Below the pieces are notes generated by a model that worked only from the letters and a program-made list of their open reading frames with translations, searched no databases and was not told where the DNA came from. From Acetobacter persici JCM 25330 (GTDB lineage: Bacteria > Pseudomonadota > Alphaproteobacteria > Acetobacterales > Acetobacteraceae): a stretch of 37,275 nt of DNA. This document shows, piece by piece, positions 16,493 through 26,489 of the stretch (its first letter is position 1; every line of letters starts with the position of its first letter). Position numbers and translations under genes: made by a program. The stretch is taken from contig NZ_BAJW01000033.1 in assembly GCF_000613905.1 (NCBI RefSeq), positions 1 to 37,275 of the forward strand, given 5' to 3'.

Positions 16493-17721
16493 GTGCCACC
16501 TCCTGCGGGTAAGAACGATGTGATGAGAGCGGTCCAGATAAGACAGATGCAAACGGCCATGAGGACGCTGTGGCGCTGACTTACCATAGTCGTAATCCGT
16601 AATGTGGAAATAAGAGAAATAAAAAATAGAAAAAATGCAAAGAAACTTAAAAACCCGAAATGATGATGTCTTGAAACTGGTATGATAAAAGCAAGAAAAA
16701 TAGAGATTCCTAAAAAATTCACAAAAATTATATCATGGAATAACCAGTAACTTTTCTTTACAGGCACTGTGAGGAGGAATGTTCTCGCATGGTCATGCGA
16801 TTTTTTCAGTGGTCTGTATAAGCAGCCGATGGTCATGGCGACGACGGATAACCCTGTGGCAAGGGTAAGGCTTGTCCTGTCATCATAATTGAAAAGTTTT
16901 AGCAACTCGGTTGTGGCAAAGAGTATAGATGATGATACTAAGGTGATAAACGGTAACAGAAAGACATGCTCGGTTAAGGCCTTTATTTGTATGCGTAAAT
17001 ACGGCGGAGCGTTACGCATAAAACTGTTGTTACGGTGAACTGGTGCACGCGCGTCGTTCTTGTTTTTATTATGCTGTGTGATGGGCCTGCTGAGAGAGAT
17101 TAGAGAACTCAGCACAATTGCTAAGCTTATAAAAAGAAGACCCCATCGGGGAAAAGGACTTATTTTCTGTAAGGCAAGAGCAAAAGGTACAATCGCAATG
17201 ACGGGCGCTATTATGAGTGTTGCATGACGTTCTACAACTCCGAGTTGAATGATAACAAAATTTAAGGCTTCCAGCACGAAGACAAAAATCTTGAGTACAA
17301 TCAGATTTGGTGTGTCAAAGCGATAAATATCCGGATTGCCAAGGGCCAAAATCATAAAGAGCGAGTCACTGAACAAGATCAGGCCCGCTGTTATGGTGGT
17401 GAGAAGGGTTTTTGACAAAGGTTCTGTCGAGAAAAAACTCCGGTTGTCATAGCCCCGGAGTGCTTTTGTCTGAGGGATAACCCACAAACAGGCCACCATG
17501 AGTGCGGATAGGAGTATCCCCATGCGGTCGGTTAGTCCGATATTTTCGGCGACAATGAGGTTTAAAAAGCGACCGGGGATGCTTGCCAGAGTGAGTAAGG
17601 CATGTCCTGGCAGAAGCAGGCTTAAAACCAGTAGCCACTGCCATCGTCTGAAAATCAGCAGACGGCAGGCGTAGAGAAAATACCGGAAACGCAGCCAGAA
17701 AAACGTTCCGCAGCACTGCAT
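16489..17721 (-). CDS. Polytopic membrane protein, putative ABC permease
   Basis: The 410-residue protein is strongly hydrophobic, with roughly ten predicted membrane segments, a basic N-terminus rich in aromatics and a central charged loop (about residues 205-240, Lys/Asn/Arg/His). I recognise no family by motif. Its coupling to the ATPase argues for the membrane half of an ABC system. AAAGG nine bases before the ATG at 17721 supports the start. The gene is AT-richer than its neighbours, which may indicate transfer. It diverges from the TonB receptor gene at 17971, with a shared 250-base control region. Confidence 0.72.
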   Translation of the reverse strand: MQCCGTFFWLRFRYFLYACRLLIFRRWQWLLVLSLLLPGHALLTLASIPGRFLNLIVAENIGLTDRMGILLSALMVACLWVIPQTKALRGYDNRSFFSTEPLSKTLLTTITAGLILFSDSLFMILALGNPDIYRFDTPNLIVLKIFVFVLEALNFVIIQLGVVERHATLIIAPVIAIVPFALALQKISPFPRWGLLFISLAIVLSSLISLSRPITQHNKNKNDARAPVHRNNSFMRNAPPYLRIQIKALTEHVFLLPFITLVSSSILFATTELLKLFNYDDRTSLTLATGLSVVAMTIGCLYRPLKKSHDHARTFLLTVPVKKSYWLFHDIIFVNFLGISIFLAFIIPVSRHHHFGFLSFFAFFLFFISLISTLRITTMVSQRHSVLMAVCICLIWTALITSFLPAGGGT

Positions 17722-17913
17722 CTTAAAGCCTTTAAAAAAATGTCATCGAAAAAACAGAGCGCAGGAAGAAAAGGCATCATGAGGGGTGAGGCTATCTGAT
17801 GTGCGGTAGCGGATCAATCGGAAGGCAATTTTTACTCAGTCCTGCTGGCTTTGTGTCTGTTGTCTCCTGTCCACACGGCAACGGAATTACCGGAGCATTG
17901 CCAAATTGTATAT

Positions 17914-17928
17914 TGCAACTAATTCGCA
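17914..17928. promoter_or_regulatory. Fur-like box upstream of the first TonB operon
   Basis: TGCAACTAATTCGCA matches 10 of 14 defined positions of the 7-1-7 Fur consensus TGATAATnATTATCA and lies 43 bases before the GTG start of the TonB receptor, within the divergent region shared with the ABC pair. Iron repression is inferred. Confidence 0.55.
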
Positions 17929-17970
17929 TCTTCATGTAAGCGGCAGGGACTTCGTGGGAGAAAGAAAGCC

Positions 17971-20208
17971 GTGTCTCGTACTGCCTGCCTTTTTGTCGTG
18001 CTGGGGGTGACCTGCGCCACCCAGCCTCTTCTTGCTGCTGAACCTGAGGCAAAGGATCCTTCCAGAAAATCCTCTGTTATTAAACGGCCTGCCCAGCAGT
18101 CTCCTCAAACCTCTGCCCGGAAAGCTGGCGGAAAAACGGGAGCAAAAACCGCAGACCGCGCTGCTGCGGCGGAAGCCATTAACGTGCAGGGGCGCAGGCT
18201 TGCCACAACGGCATCCTCCGCGACCAAAAGCGATACGCCGCTGATTGAAACGGCGCAGTCTGTCTCCGTTATCACCCGGAATGAGATGAATGTGCGCGGC
18301 GTGCTGAGCCTCAATCAGGCGGTGCGTTATGCGGCAGGCATCACGCCAGATCTGCGGGGCGGGATTGGCACGCGGTATGACCAGTTTCTGCTCCGTGGCT
18401 TCAGTGTTCCCACGTTCCTCGATGGTCTGAAGATGCAGGACAGCCCAACGGGCTATGCGGTGGGGCAGACTGACACGTTCCGGCTGGAGCGGGTGGAGTT
18501 GCTGAAAGGCCCGGCATCCGCACTGTATGGGCAGTCCAGCCCCGGCGGGTTGGCCGCCCTGTCCAGCAAGCTGCCTACGGCGCAACGGTCTTACGGCGAT
18601 GTCACGACGACGGGCGGCATGTTTGATCTCTACCGTGTGGATGCGGATGTTGGCGGCTTTGCGTCTGATAACGGTTCAGTGCGTTACCGTGTGTATGGCA
18701 CCGTGAACGGACAGCACACGCAGCTCTCCAAAACCGGCAGCCGCCGGTTCTCCATCAGCCCCTCTTTCAGCTTTGGGGGCGATGGCCCGACGACACTGAC
18801 CATTCTCGGTAATTACCAGTATGACCCGGAAAGCGGCACTTATGGCGGTGTTCCGCTGGAAGGCTCCTTGAAACCGGCATCCTTTGGTTATCTGCCCCGT
18901 AACTTTTATGACGGCGATGTCGCCGTTGAAAAATTTAACCGCAAACATGGTGCTTTTACCTACATCTTTAGCCATCGCTTTAATGACGACTGGAGCTTTA
19001 ACTCCCGCGGCCGTTATGATGATATCAAGGTAGAGCAGAGAAGCACGTATGATGCGGGCTATTACAGCAGCCCGGACACCGTGCCGCGCTATGCCTATGG
19101 CACCAACGAGCATGTGCATAATCTGGCGTTTGACAGCCAGTTTAAAGGCCGTGTGAACACCGGCCCGCTGCGGCATGTGCTGATGTTTGGTTATGACTAT
19201 ATGTGGCAGCAGGCGGGTGAACTGTATACGCAGGGTGACGCACCGGACCTGAACGTGCTCCACCCCAACTATCACATGACCTTCCCTGATCAGGTGGCGG
19301 CTGCGCGTTATAAGGCGGATTCACATCAGGTGGGTGCGTACGGGCAGGATGAAATCCACTGGGGCGGTCTGGTGCTGAACGGCAGCCTGCGGAATGACTG
19401 GTACCGGTCCCGCCAGATCGAGCGGTTTAGCGGGTCTGATACACGGCAGCGCTCCAGCCAGATTACATGGCGCGCGTCTGGCCTGTATCACTTTGATTTC
19501 GGCCTTGCGCCCTATATCAGCTATTCCACATCTTTCCAGCCCCAGTCTGGTCTTGTGTCAAATGATGGCGGGAAGACCATGCGGCAGGCCAGCCCTTCTC
19601 TTGGCAAACAGCTTGAAGGTGGCCTGAAATATCAGATCCCCGGTACGCCGGTGCTGCTGACGGCGGCTGGTTTCCATATTGAGCAGACCAATGTTCTGGT
19701 TTCTGTCGGTAGCCTGTCGTACAGTGTGCAGAGCGGGAAAGTTCATTCTGACGGGTTTGAGTTTGAGGCGCATGCGGATGTTTACAAAGGTCTGATGGTG
19801 ACCGCAGCCGTCAGTGTGCAGAAAGTGCGTGATGATTCCACCGGAAAACCGTTGATCCAGTCCGGCAAGGGCAATGCGTCCCTGTTTGCGTTCTACACCG
19901 TGCCGTCCGGGTCCCTCAAAGGGTTCGGCTTTGGTGGCGGCATGCGCTACACGGCCAAAGCCTATGGGGGCGAGGCCACATATGGCAGCGTGTGGCTGCC
20001 GAATTATGCGCTGTTTGATGGCTCCATCCGGTATGATCTGTCCAACCTCTCTCCCTCGCTGCATGGGTGGACGGCGTCTGCCAGCGTCCGGAACCTGTTT
20101 GACAAACATTTTGTGTCAAACTGTCTGGCATATGCCTCTTATGGTCAGGCCTTCTGCTATTATGGGGAGCGGCGGAACGCGCAGGGCAGCATAGGCTTCT
20201 CCTGGTGA
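17971..20208 (+). CDS. TonB-dependent siderophore receptor
   Basis: A 745-residue outer-membrane receptor. A signal peptide (residues 1-22, ending LLAA) is followed by a basic, Ala/Lys-rich linker. The plug domain spans about residues 90-215 (SVSVITRNEMNVRG, LLKGPASALYGQSSPGG) and a 22-strand barrel ends in the C-terminal aromatic Trp. Two Cys near the C-terminus (SNCLAYASYGQAFCYYGERR) resemble the pair in ferrichrome-type receptors, so a hydroxamate siderophore is a reasonable guess. The start is GTG. The stop overlaps the PepSY gene start by four bases (GTGA), and a Fur-like box lies upstream. Confidence 0.9.
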   Translation: MSRTACLFVVLGVTCATQPLLAAEPEAKDPSRKSSVIKRPAQQSPQTSARKAGGKTGAKTADRAAAAEAINVQGRRLATTASSATKSDTPLIETAQSVSVITRNEMNVRGVLSLNQAVRYAAGITPDLRGGIGTRYDQFLLRGFSVPTFLDGLKMQDSPTGYAVGQTDTFRLERVELLKGPASALYGQSSPGGLAALSSKLPTAQRSYGDVTTTGGMFDLYRVDADVGGFASDNGSVRYRVYGTVNGQHTQLSKTGSRRFSISPSFSFGGDGPTTLTILGNYQYDPESGTYGGVPLEGSLKPASFGYLPRNFYDGDVAVEKFNRKHGAFTYIFSHRFNDDWSFNSRGRYDDIKVEQRSTYDAGYYSSPDTVPRYAYGTNEHVHNLAFDSQFKGRVNTGPLRHVLMFGYDYMWQQAGELYTQGDAPDLNVLHPNYHMTFPDQVAAARYKADSHQVGAYGQDEIHWGGLVLNGSLRNDWYRSRQIERFSGSDTRQRSSQITWRASGLYHFDFGLAPYISYSTSFQPQSGLVSNDGGKTMRQASPSLGKQLEGGLKYQIPGTPVLLTAAGFHIEQTNVLVSVGSLSYSVQSGKVHSDGFEFEAHADVYKGLMVTAAVSVQKVRDDSTGKPLIQSGKGNASLFAFYTVPSGSLKGFGFGGGMRYTAKAYGGEATYGSVWLPNYALFDGSIRYDLSNLSPSLHGWTASASVRNLFDKHFVSNCLAYASYGQAFCYYGERRNAQGSIGFSW

Positions 20209-21821
20209 AATCTGCCGCAGTCATTCTGCTGGCCTATGGTGCTGCGGCACTTCTGAGCTTTGTTGTGGCGGGGGTGCTGCCCGCATCCCCCGTCAATGCC
20301 GTGCTGGCAGGGGTTTTTGCCGGGCTGGCAGGCTGGCCACTGCTGACCATGCTCGGGTTTTCCCGCGTCCGCCCCGGTTTCCGGGCCGCCATGACACAGG
20401 TGCATGATATGGCGGGCATTTTTGCCGGATGGCTGATTTACGTCATTACGCTGTCCGGCACGCTCAGCGTGTTTCGTCCCGAAATCAGCTTATGGGCCCG
20501 GCCAGAATTACGGGCGCAGCCGGTGGACCCGGTCGGGGCAACGCGTGCTGCCATTGGCTGGCTCAGCCAGCACGCGCCGCATGCGTCCGCTTGGTACATC
20601 ACGCCCGCACGGGCGCGGGCACCGTTTAGCTGGGCCGCGTGGGATGAAAACGGGGCGTTTCTCCAGCGCGCGCTGGACCCGGTCACAGGGGCCCCGGATG
20701 CGATCCGGGATACGTTGGGCGGAGATTTTTTCTACCGTTTTCATTTTGAATTGCAGTTGCCGTATCCGTGGGGGCGGCTGACGGCTGGCATTGCAGCCCT
20801 TGCGCTGGTGTTTGTTTTGCTGACGGGCATTGTGGCGCACCGGCGGATTTTTCTGGATTTTTTCACGTTCCGGCCCGGCAAGGGGCAACGGAGTTGGCTG
20901 GATGCGCATAATCTGGCGGGGGTGGCGGCGTTGCCATTCCATCTGGCTATTGCCTTTACCGGGGCGGTCACACTGGCCAGCCTTTTAATGCCCTGGGCGG
21001 CACTGGCGCATTATCCCAATGCCGCCACGTTTGAGAGTGCACTGGCTCCCTCTCTGTCCGCCCCGGCCGCTACGGGGACGGCAAGTACACTGGCTCCTGT
21101 TGCCTCGGTTCTGGCGGAAGCGGGCCGCCGTTTGAAAACGGAAGGCATGAATCAGGTGTACGTTTATAATCCGTCTGACAGTGCCGCGACGATTGTGATC
21201 CTCGGCGATAATAATGACCGGCTGGCGTTTGGCACGCACGTCCTGCGTTTTGACGGCAAGACCGGAAAACTTCTGTCTGATACGCAGGAAAAACGGCCCG
21301 CTGTGACCGCGTTTGCCGTGCTGTACGGTCTGCATGTGGCCCATTTTGCGCCACTGGCAACACGCTGGCTGTATTTTGCCTCCGGTATTCTGCTGCTTGT
21401 TGTGACGGGGAGCGGGCTGAGGCTCTGGCTGAGGCGCCGCCTGCGCCGCGGGAACACGGTGCGTCTGGTTGCGCTTGACCGGATGAATGCGGGCATGGTG
21501 GCGGGCACACCTGTTGCATTCAGCACGTTTTTTCTGGCGAACCATCTTTTACCTGTCACGCTGCCAGACCGGGCCGAGCGGGAAATACAGGTGGTGTTTG
21601 CCGTCTGGTTTCTGCTTCTGCTGGTGGCGCTGCTCATGCCCGCGCGGAAAAGCTGGCAGATTTTTACAGGCCTTGGCTGTTTTTCCGCACTGGCGGTTGC
21701 GCTGTGCAGCGCGCCGTGGGGGAGCAGTGTGCAATGGGGTGTTTCTCTGGTGGCAATCTGTCTGGCAGGCTGTTGCGTGCAGGCGCTCTGGGCCATGAGG
21801 GCTGCGCATGACGGTGGCTGA
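20205..21821 (+). CDS. PepSY-domain membrane protein (PiuB-like)
   Basis: A 538-residue inner-membrane protein. An N-terminal pair of membrane helices precedes the HDMAGIFAGWLIYVITLSGT segment (about residue 67 on) that typifies PepSY-associated TM proteins, with the conserved His. Further segments follow (HRRIFLDFFTFRPGKGQRSWLDAHN near the middle, with His residues that could bind heme). These proteins accompany TonB receptors and are thought to reduce ferric siderophores taken into the periplasm. It starts with GTG coupled to the receptor stop and overlaps the next small gene by 14 bases. Confidence 0.85.
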   Translation: MKSAAVILLAYGAAALLSFVVAGVLPASPVNAVLAGVFAGLAGWPLLTMLGFSRVRPGFRAAMTQVHDMAGIFAGWLIYVITLSGTLSVFRPEISLWARPELRAQPVDPVGATRAAIGWLSQHAPHASAWYITPARARAPFSWAAWDENGAFLQRALDPVTGAPDAIRDTLGGDFFYRFHFELQLPYPWGRLTAGIAALALVFVLLTGIVAHRRIFLDFFTFRPGKGQRSWLDAHNLAGVAALPFHLAIAFTGAVTLASLLMPWAALAHYPNAATFESALAPSLSAPAATGTASTLAPVASVLAEAGRRLKTEGMNQVYVYNPSDSAATIVILGDNNDRLAFGTHVLRFDGKTGKLLSDTQEKRPAVTAFAVLYGLHVAHFAPLATRWLYFASGILLLVVTGSGLRLWLRRRLRRGNTVRLVALDRMNAGMVAGTPVAFSTFFLANHLLPVTLPDRAEREIQVVFAVWFLLLLVALLMPARKSWQIFTGLGCFSALAVALCSAPWGSSVQWGVSLVAICLAGCCVQALWAMRAAHDGG

Positions 21822-22062
21822 TTCTTATGGAACACTTCTGCAATTTTGCGGGGTTTTTATGCTGTCCCTGCACCGTGCGTGGGTGCGGTGGGCGGGCGGT
21901 GTTCTGCTGGCGGCCAGCCTGTGTCTGGACATTATGACTGCCGAAAATGTCGGCTTCACCCTTGTTTTCTGGATTTGCGCACTGGCATTTGCCGTCATCG
22001 CCACGGCTCTGCTCCATACCGTCAGACGGCAATGGGTGCAGAGGCGTGGGGGTGTATTTTAA
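21808..22062 (+). CDS. Small membrane protein, DUF3325-like
   Basis: 84 residues with three hydrophobic segments and a basic C-terminus. In length, hydrophobic pattern and position after a PepSY gene it resembles the DUF3325 proteins that follow TonB receptor-PepSY genes in other proteobacteria, but it is shorter than usual and motif support is weak. It overlaps the PepSY gene by 14 bases, so it belongs to the same iron-uptake operon. Confidence 0.65.
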   Translation: MTVADSYGTLLQFCGVFMLSLHRAWVRWAGGVLLAASLCLDIMTAENVGFTLVFWICALAFAVIATALLHTVRRQWVQRRGGVF

Positions 22063-22110
22063 GGGTGGTGCCTTATCTCGTGGAAGGCAGGGAAGTTTTC
22101 AAATGTTGCG

Positions 22111-22894
22111 CTACTTCCCCGCAAAAGCCTCAGCCAGTTCGGCAAAGCGTTTGGGGGCGTCAACATGGACCCAGTGGCCTGCGCCGCTGATGGTTTCCAG
22201 CGTGTAGTGCGGGAACAGGCGGCGCATGGCGGGGTAGTTTTTGGGCTGGATGTAGGGGGAAATCTCACCGCGGATAAACAGTGTCGGGCCGTCATACTGC
22301 GTGCCGGGGGGCAGGTCCGGCCAGCTCATGATGGTGGGCAGCGCCGTCATGATGTCCGCAAGGCCGATGCTCCAGCCGGGAGCGTCGCCCAGTCGCATGT
22401 TCTGTACCATCATCTGGCGGATGGCTTCATTCGGGATCAGCGGATGCAGCAGGGCATCTGCTCCGGCGCGGTCCAGATGCGGGGGGAAGTCCAGCTTTTC
22501 CAGCCCCGCGGGCACATCCATGCGGGTAAAGCCGCCCTCACCGGGGGCAATATCCACCACCAGCAGGCTCTGCACACAGTCCGGGTGGCGCAGGGCCAGC
22601 ATCATGCGGTCTTGCCGCCCATGGAATGGCCCAGCAGCAGGGCGGGCAGGGCGTTGTGGTGCTCCAGCGTCTCCCGCACGTCATCCGCCATAATCTGGAA
22701 GCTCATGGGGCCGTGGGGGCTGTCCCCGTGGTTGCGTAAATCCAGCGCCAGTGTGCGGCGGGTGGCGGCCAGCCTGCGCTGCACAAATCCCAGATTGCGG
22801 GCCCGGCCAAACAGTCCATGCAGCAGAACAACCGGGGGAAGGGTCGGTGCGTCGGAGGACGCTTCGGGGCCCGTTCAATCACGTTCAGCAGCAC
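22111..22894 (-). pseudogene. Alpha/beta hydrolase, two frameshifts
   Basis: Three frames together encode one hydrolase of about 260 residues. The start is MLLNVIERAP at 22894. The first break is at about 22865, where one extra base would give Pro-Glu-Ala-Ser-Ser-Asp. The middle part carries VVLLHGLFGRARN (oxyanion region), LDLRNHGDSPH and the nucleophile elbow GHSMGGK. The second break is at about 22606, where one extra base would give Lys-Thr-Ala-Met-Met-Leu. The last part (22605-22111) ends with the catalytic His in GAGHWVHVDAP. The set of motifs matches the YbfF-type esterase group. It converges with the iron operon. Confidence 0.82.
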
Positions 22895-23155
22895 GGCGTG
22901 TTTTATCCTTTCAAAAACAAGGCGCTGGCGAGCAGGCCTCAGTAAACTCTCGCTTATCTTCTCCCTAAAGGCGAGGGGGCCGGGGGCGTTTTTTCTTCAC
23001 CTTCCTGAGAGACCGGCGCTGGGGCGTGCCGCACGGTGCCAGAGGCGGGAACCTGCGGGAGGATGGCGGGTTGGAACAGAACCGTCTCAGCGAGGCAAGC
23101 CCCTCTGCCGCATGGCTGTAACCCGGAGACGGCGCAGAATAAGGACGGTTTTTGC
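22895..23155. other. Divergent intergenic region with structured leader
   Basis: A 260-base gap between the hydrolase and the stress-protein gene. It contains an inverted repeat CTCGC/GCGAG near 22950-22976 followed by a G-rich tract and a T6 run, then a GC-rich leader with a 7-bp long-range stem (23082-23088 with 23126-23132). No gene is credible here. Confidence 0.4.
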
Positions 23156-23971
23156 ATGGAACGCTGCCTCGTTATCCTCAACCGGCCCGATCAGGCCGTG
23201 GTACTGCTTTCTCAGGCGGCGGCGCTGATCAGGCAGACAGGCGGGGACCGGATTGATGTTCTGGCAGCGCGTGAGCCCCCGTATGATGGCCGAGGCCCGA
23301 TGGGGCTGACGGAGGACAGCATTTTTGTCATGCGGCAGGACCAGCGGACATGGGCTGTTGGGCTGCATGCCATTTTTCATCGCTGGCTGGAGCGGGAATA
23401 TGGCTCTCCGGAGGGGCGGCTTTCCGCGGTGGAGGTCAACTGGCTGGACCCGGAAATTGCCGTGGAACGGATGATCAGCGGATATGGCCGCGATGCCGGA
23501 CTGATTATCATGAGCTTTCCTGACGCGCGGGACAGTGAACAGAAACATCGTGCCCTGCGCGCTTCCATTTTTGAGACAAACCGCCCGCTCCTGCTGGTGC
23601 CGCCCTTCTGGGACCGCCCGTGCGGCCGCACGGTGCTGATGGCCTGGCGGGAGTCCGCGAGTTGCCGCAAAGCCTTTACATCGGCCCGTATGCTGCTGGC
23701 GCATGCGCACACGGTGATGGTCGTCTCGGCCGAAGGCGAGACAATGCCCGCCGATCTGCTGCCCGGTGTGGCGTATGAAACAGCCCATCTGCCGCACAGG
23801 AGCGGTGCGGATGCCATCGCGCAGCAACTGCTGGATACGGCCCATACGGAAAAAGCGGATCTGCTGGTGATGGGCGGCTTCCAGCACGGCATGGTCTATA
23901 ACCGCATTATGGGCAGCGTGACGGAGTATGTCCTGCACCACCCGGCTCTTCCGGTTCTGCTGCATCACTGA
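23156..23971 (+). CDS. Universal stress protein (UspA-like)
   Basis: A 271-residue cytoplasmic protein. The C-terminal part shows the ATP-binding-like signature of Usp proteins, MGG-x2-HG-x7-MGSVTEYVLHH, followed by the final strand LPVLLHH. The N-terminal half is a more divergent Usp-like domain. The frame opens at 23036, but the ATG at 23156 has AAGGA ten bases upstream and begins the first beta strand (CLVILN). Such tandem Usp proteins respond to stress; the ligand is unknown. Confidence 0.82.
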   Translation: MERCLVILNRPDQAVVLLSQAAALIRQTGGDRIDVLAAREPPYDGRGPMGLTEDSIFVMRQDQRTWAVGLHAIFHRWLEREYGSPEGRLSAVEVNWLDPEIAVERMISGYGRDAGLIIMSFPDARDSEQKHRALRASIFETNRPLLLVPPFWDRPCGRTVLMAWRESASCRKAFTSARMLLAHAHTVMVVSAEGETMPADLLPGVAYETAHLPHRSGADAIAQQLLDTAHTEKADLLVMGGFQHGMVYNRIMGSVTEYVLHHPALPVLLHH

Positions 23972-24045
23972 CCATGCCGCAGGGTGCGGGGAAAGCCCGC
24001 GTCCTCCTTGTAGAAGAGCCGCCTGCTTTTTGCTAAAGCCGGTCT

Positions 24046-26350
24046 ATGGAGACCGCATTTTCCCGCCCGGCGTCGCGTCGCTGGCCGCTCTGGCACGTCG
24101 CGCTGCTGGTGCTGCTGCCCGTTGTTATTCACCTGCCTGAACTGCTTGGCCCTGCTTTGCTGGGGCAGATGACGTCCGACCCGCTGTCCGTGCTGTCCGT
24201 GGCCACCACCACCCGGCGAGACTGGCTGGAAGGCGGCCTGTTGCCCGGCCTGCCCGGCTGGATTGACGGGTGCGCCGGGGTGATTGTGCAGGCGCTGGGT
24301 CATCTTGTGGCGTCCGACTGGCGGCAGGCCATCCTGCCTTGGTGGAACCCGTATAGCGGGGTGGGGATGCCGCTGGCCGGTGAGTATCAGCCCGCCGCGT
24401 TCTTCCTGCCGTTTGTGCTGCTGCTGGGCCTGCCCGGCGGCCTGCTGCTGATGAAGATTGCTCTGCAAATGGTGGCAGGGCTGGCGATGTATGCGTTTTT
24501 ACGCGCTTTGCGGCTGGATGCCCGTGTGGTGCTGGCAGGCGCGCTGCTTTATGCCTTTAATGGCACCTATGGCTGGGCTTCGGACGGACCCAGTCAGCCA
24601 CTGGCCTTTTTGCCACTGGCCCTGTTCGGGATTGAGCGGGCCAGAACGCATGTGGGGGCAGGAGGCTGGGGCTGGCTTGCGCTGGGGCTGGGCTATCTGC
24701 TGCTGTCCGGCTTTCCGGAAACGGCGTTTCTGGTTGGCACACTGGCCCTGTGCTGGGCTGTGCTGCGGCTGGTGCAGCAGCCTGCATCCGCGCGGCTTTC
24801 TTTCGCGCTGCGTATTGGGGCTGGCGGCAGTGCCGCGCTGTTACTGGCGGCCCCGCAACTGGTTGCCTTTGCGGATTTCCTGCGGGAAGCATGGGTCGGG
24901 CCGCATGCGGGTGTGATGGATGTGCGCCTGCCCGATGCAAGCTGGATCATGGCGCTGTTTCCTTACATCAACGGCCCGTTTTTTACGGGCAGGCCGAGCA
25001 GTTTGGCGCATGGTGGGCAATGGGCGGCTATATCGGGCTGGTTATCCCGTTTCTCGCCCTTGTTGCGCTGGCTGGAGCACGTGAGCGCGCGGCCCGGCTG
25101 ATGCTGGCGGCTTATGTGCTGATCTGCATGGCCAAGCAGGCCAATCTGCCGCTCCTGACAGGCTGGTGGATATGCTGCCCGGTATGGGCCGCACAGTGTT
25201 CTACCGGCTGTGCTTTCCGGCGGAACAGGCGGCCCTGCTGATGCTGGCCGTGTTCGGGATGGATGATCTGTGCCAGCTTTCGGCAGATCTGCCTGCGGCG
25301 CAGGTCAGGGCGCGCTTCAGGCGGCCGGTGCTGTGGGCCGGACTGGTGCTGGGCGCGGCTGTGGGCGTTGCCTGGTGGCTGAATGGGGCCACACGGGCCG
25401 CCCTGCGTTCCTACAGCCACGGGCCGGTGCCCACATGGGGGTATGAGGCGGCCTCGGTTATGCTGGCCTGCGTAGCGATGGCTTTATGTGTGGCAGCGTT
25501 TCTGGGGGGCGCGCGTCTGCCCTCTGCCCGTGCGCGGATGAGCCTGCTGAGTGCGGCGGTGCTGGGGGAAGCTCTGGTACTGTTCTGTGTTCCCCTGCTT
25601 TCCCTGCGTGCCCCGCTGCCCCGCAATGTGCCCCTGCTGCAAACCGTGCAGCGGGAACTGGGCTTGCAGCGGTTTGTCACGATGGGGGTGATCGCGCCGA
25701 ATTATGGGGCCTATTTCCGCCTGCCGTCGCTCAACCATAACGGTGTGCCGATGCCAGCCGCGTGGATTGCGCGCATGCAGCGTGATTTTGGCCCGGATGT
25801 GGACCCGGTGACGTTTGACGGCATTACCCCCAACCGTCCCGGCTGCCAGTTTTTTCTGGCGGACACACTTGCGAAAAGGCCGGAGGTTTTTGAAAAACTG
25901 GGTGTGGCGCTGGCTCTGGTGCCGCATGGCTTCCCGCTGCCGGGCAGCGAGGCACTTGCACCGGAAAACCGCCTGAAGCTGCTTTACACCGATGCCACAG
26001 CCGATGTGTATCGTCTGCCGCATGCCGCCCCGTATTTTGAGGCAGGGTCCGGGTGCCATATGCAGGCTGCCAGCCAGACAGAAGTGCGCACAGACTGTGC
26101 CGCGCCCTCTTTTCTGATCCGGCGGGAACTGATGATGGCGGGCTGGACAGCGCGCGTAAACGGCCAGATCGTCGTGCCCGTTTTTGAAGACGGCCTGTTT
26201 GAACGCATCCTCCTGCCAGCGGGGCAGGCGGAGGTCCGTTTCAGCTTCACACCGCCCTTTATGGTGTGGGGCTGGGGCGGTTTTGTGGCGGGGCTGGCTC
26301 TGCTGGGGCTGGGATTTGCGGGAAAAACCCGCCCGGCCTCAGGCGACTGA
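24046..26350 (+). pseudogene. YfhO-like polytopic membrane protein, two frameshifts
   Basis: Three frames make one protein of about 768 residues. The first (24046 on) has WNPYSGVGMPLAGEYQPAAF and the YAFNGTYGW motif of YfhO/GT-C-like proteins, with many membrane helices. The break at 24979-24984 is in a T run: seven T's instead of six would give Pro-Phe-Phe-Tyr-Gly-Gln. The second frame runs to about 25161-25163, where one extra base gives Thr-Gly-Leu-Val-Asp-Met-Leu. The last frame, to 26350, ends in a periplasmic domain with GWTARVNGQIV and a final helix, the usual YfhO ending. In other bacteria YfhO proteins help glycosylate envelope polymers; the role here is inferred. Confidence 0.78.
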
Positions 26351-26418
26351 AGAGCAGGAGAAAGCCGGGGAGAGACCGCGATAAGGTTTAAGCGGGACAG
26401 CTATGCATAATCTGAATT

Positions 26419-26433
26419 TGCGAATCATTATCA
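26419..26433. promoter_or_regulatory. Fur box upstream of the second TonB receptor
   Basis: TGCGAATCATTATCA matches 12 of 14 defined positions of the 7-1-7 Fur consensus. It lies 57 bases before the ATG at 26490. Because the operator must precede the transcript start, it rules out the more upstream ATG at 26403. Confidence 0.75.
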
Positions 26434-26489
26434 TCCGCTGTTACAGCACGGCATCTTCAGGCTCTTATTATAACAGGCTGTCTCACCCC

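Noticed and set aside
23030..23140. Leader with CCCGGAGAC resembling part of a cobalamin riboswitch
   Set aside because: The B12-box order and the core GCCACTG-type elements are missing; the gene downstream is unrelated to B12.
24979..25163. Programmed frameshifting in the YfhO-like gene
   Set aside because: Needed shifts are +1/-1 at unremarkable sites without a stimulatory structure, and other genes in the window show the same kind of break.
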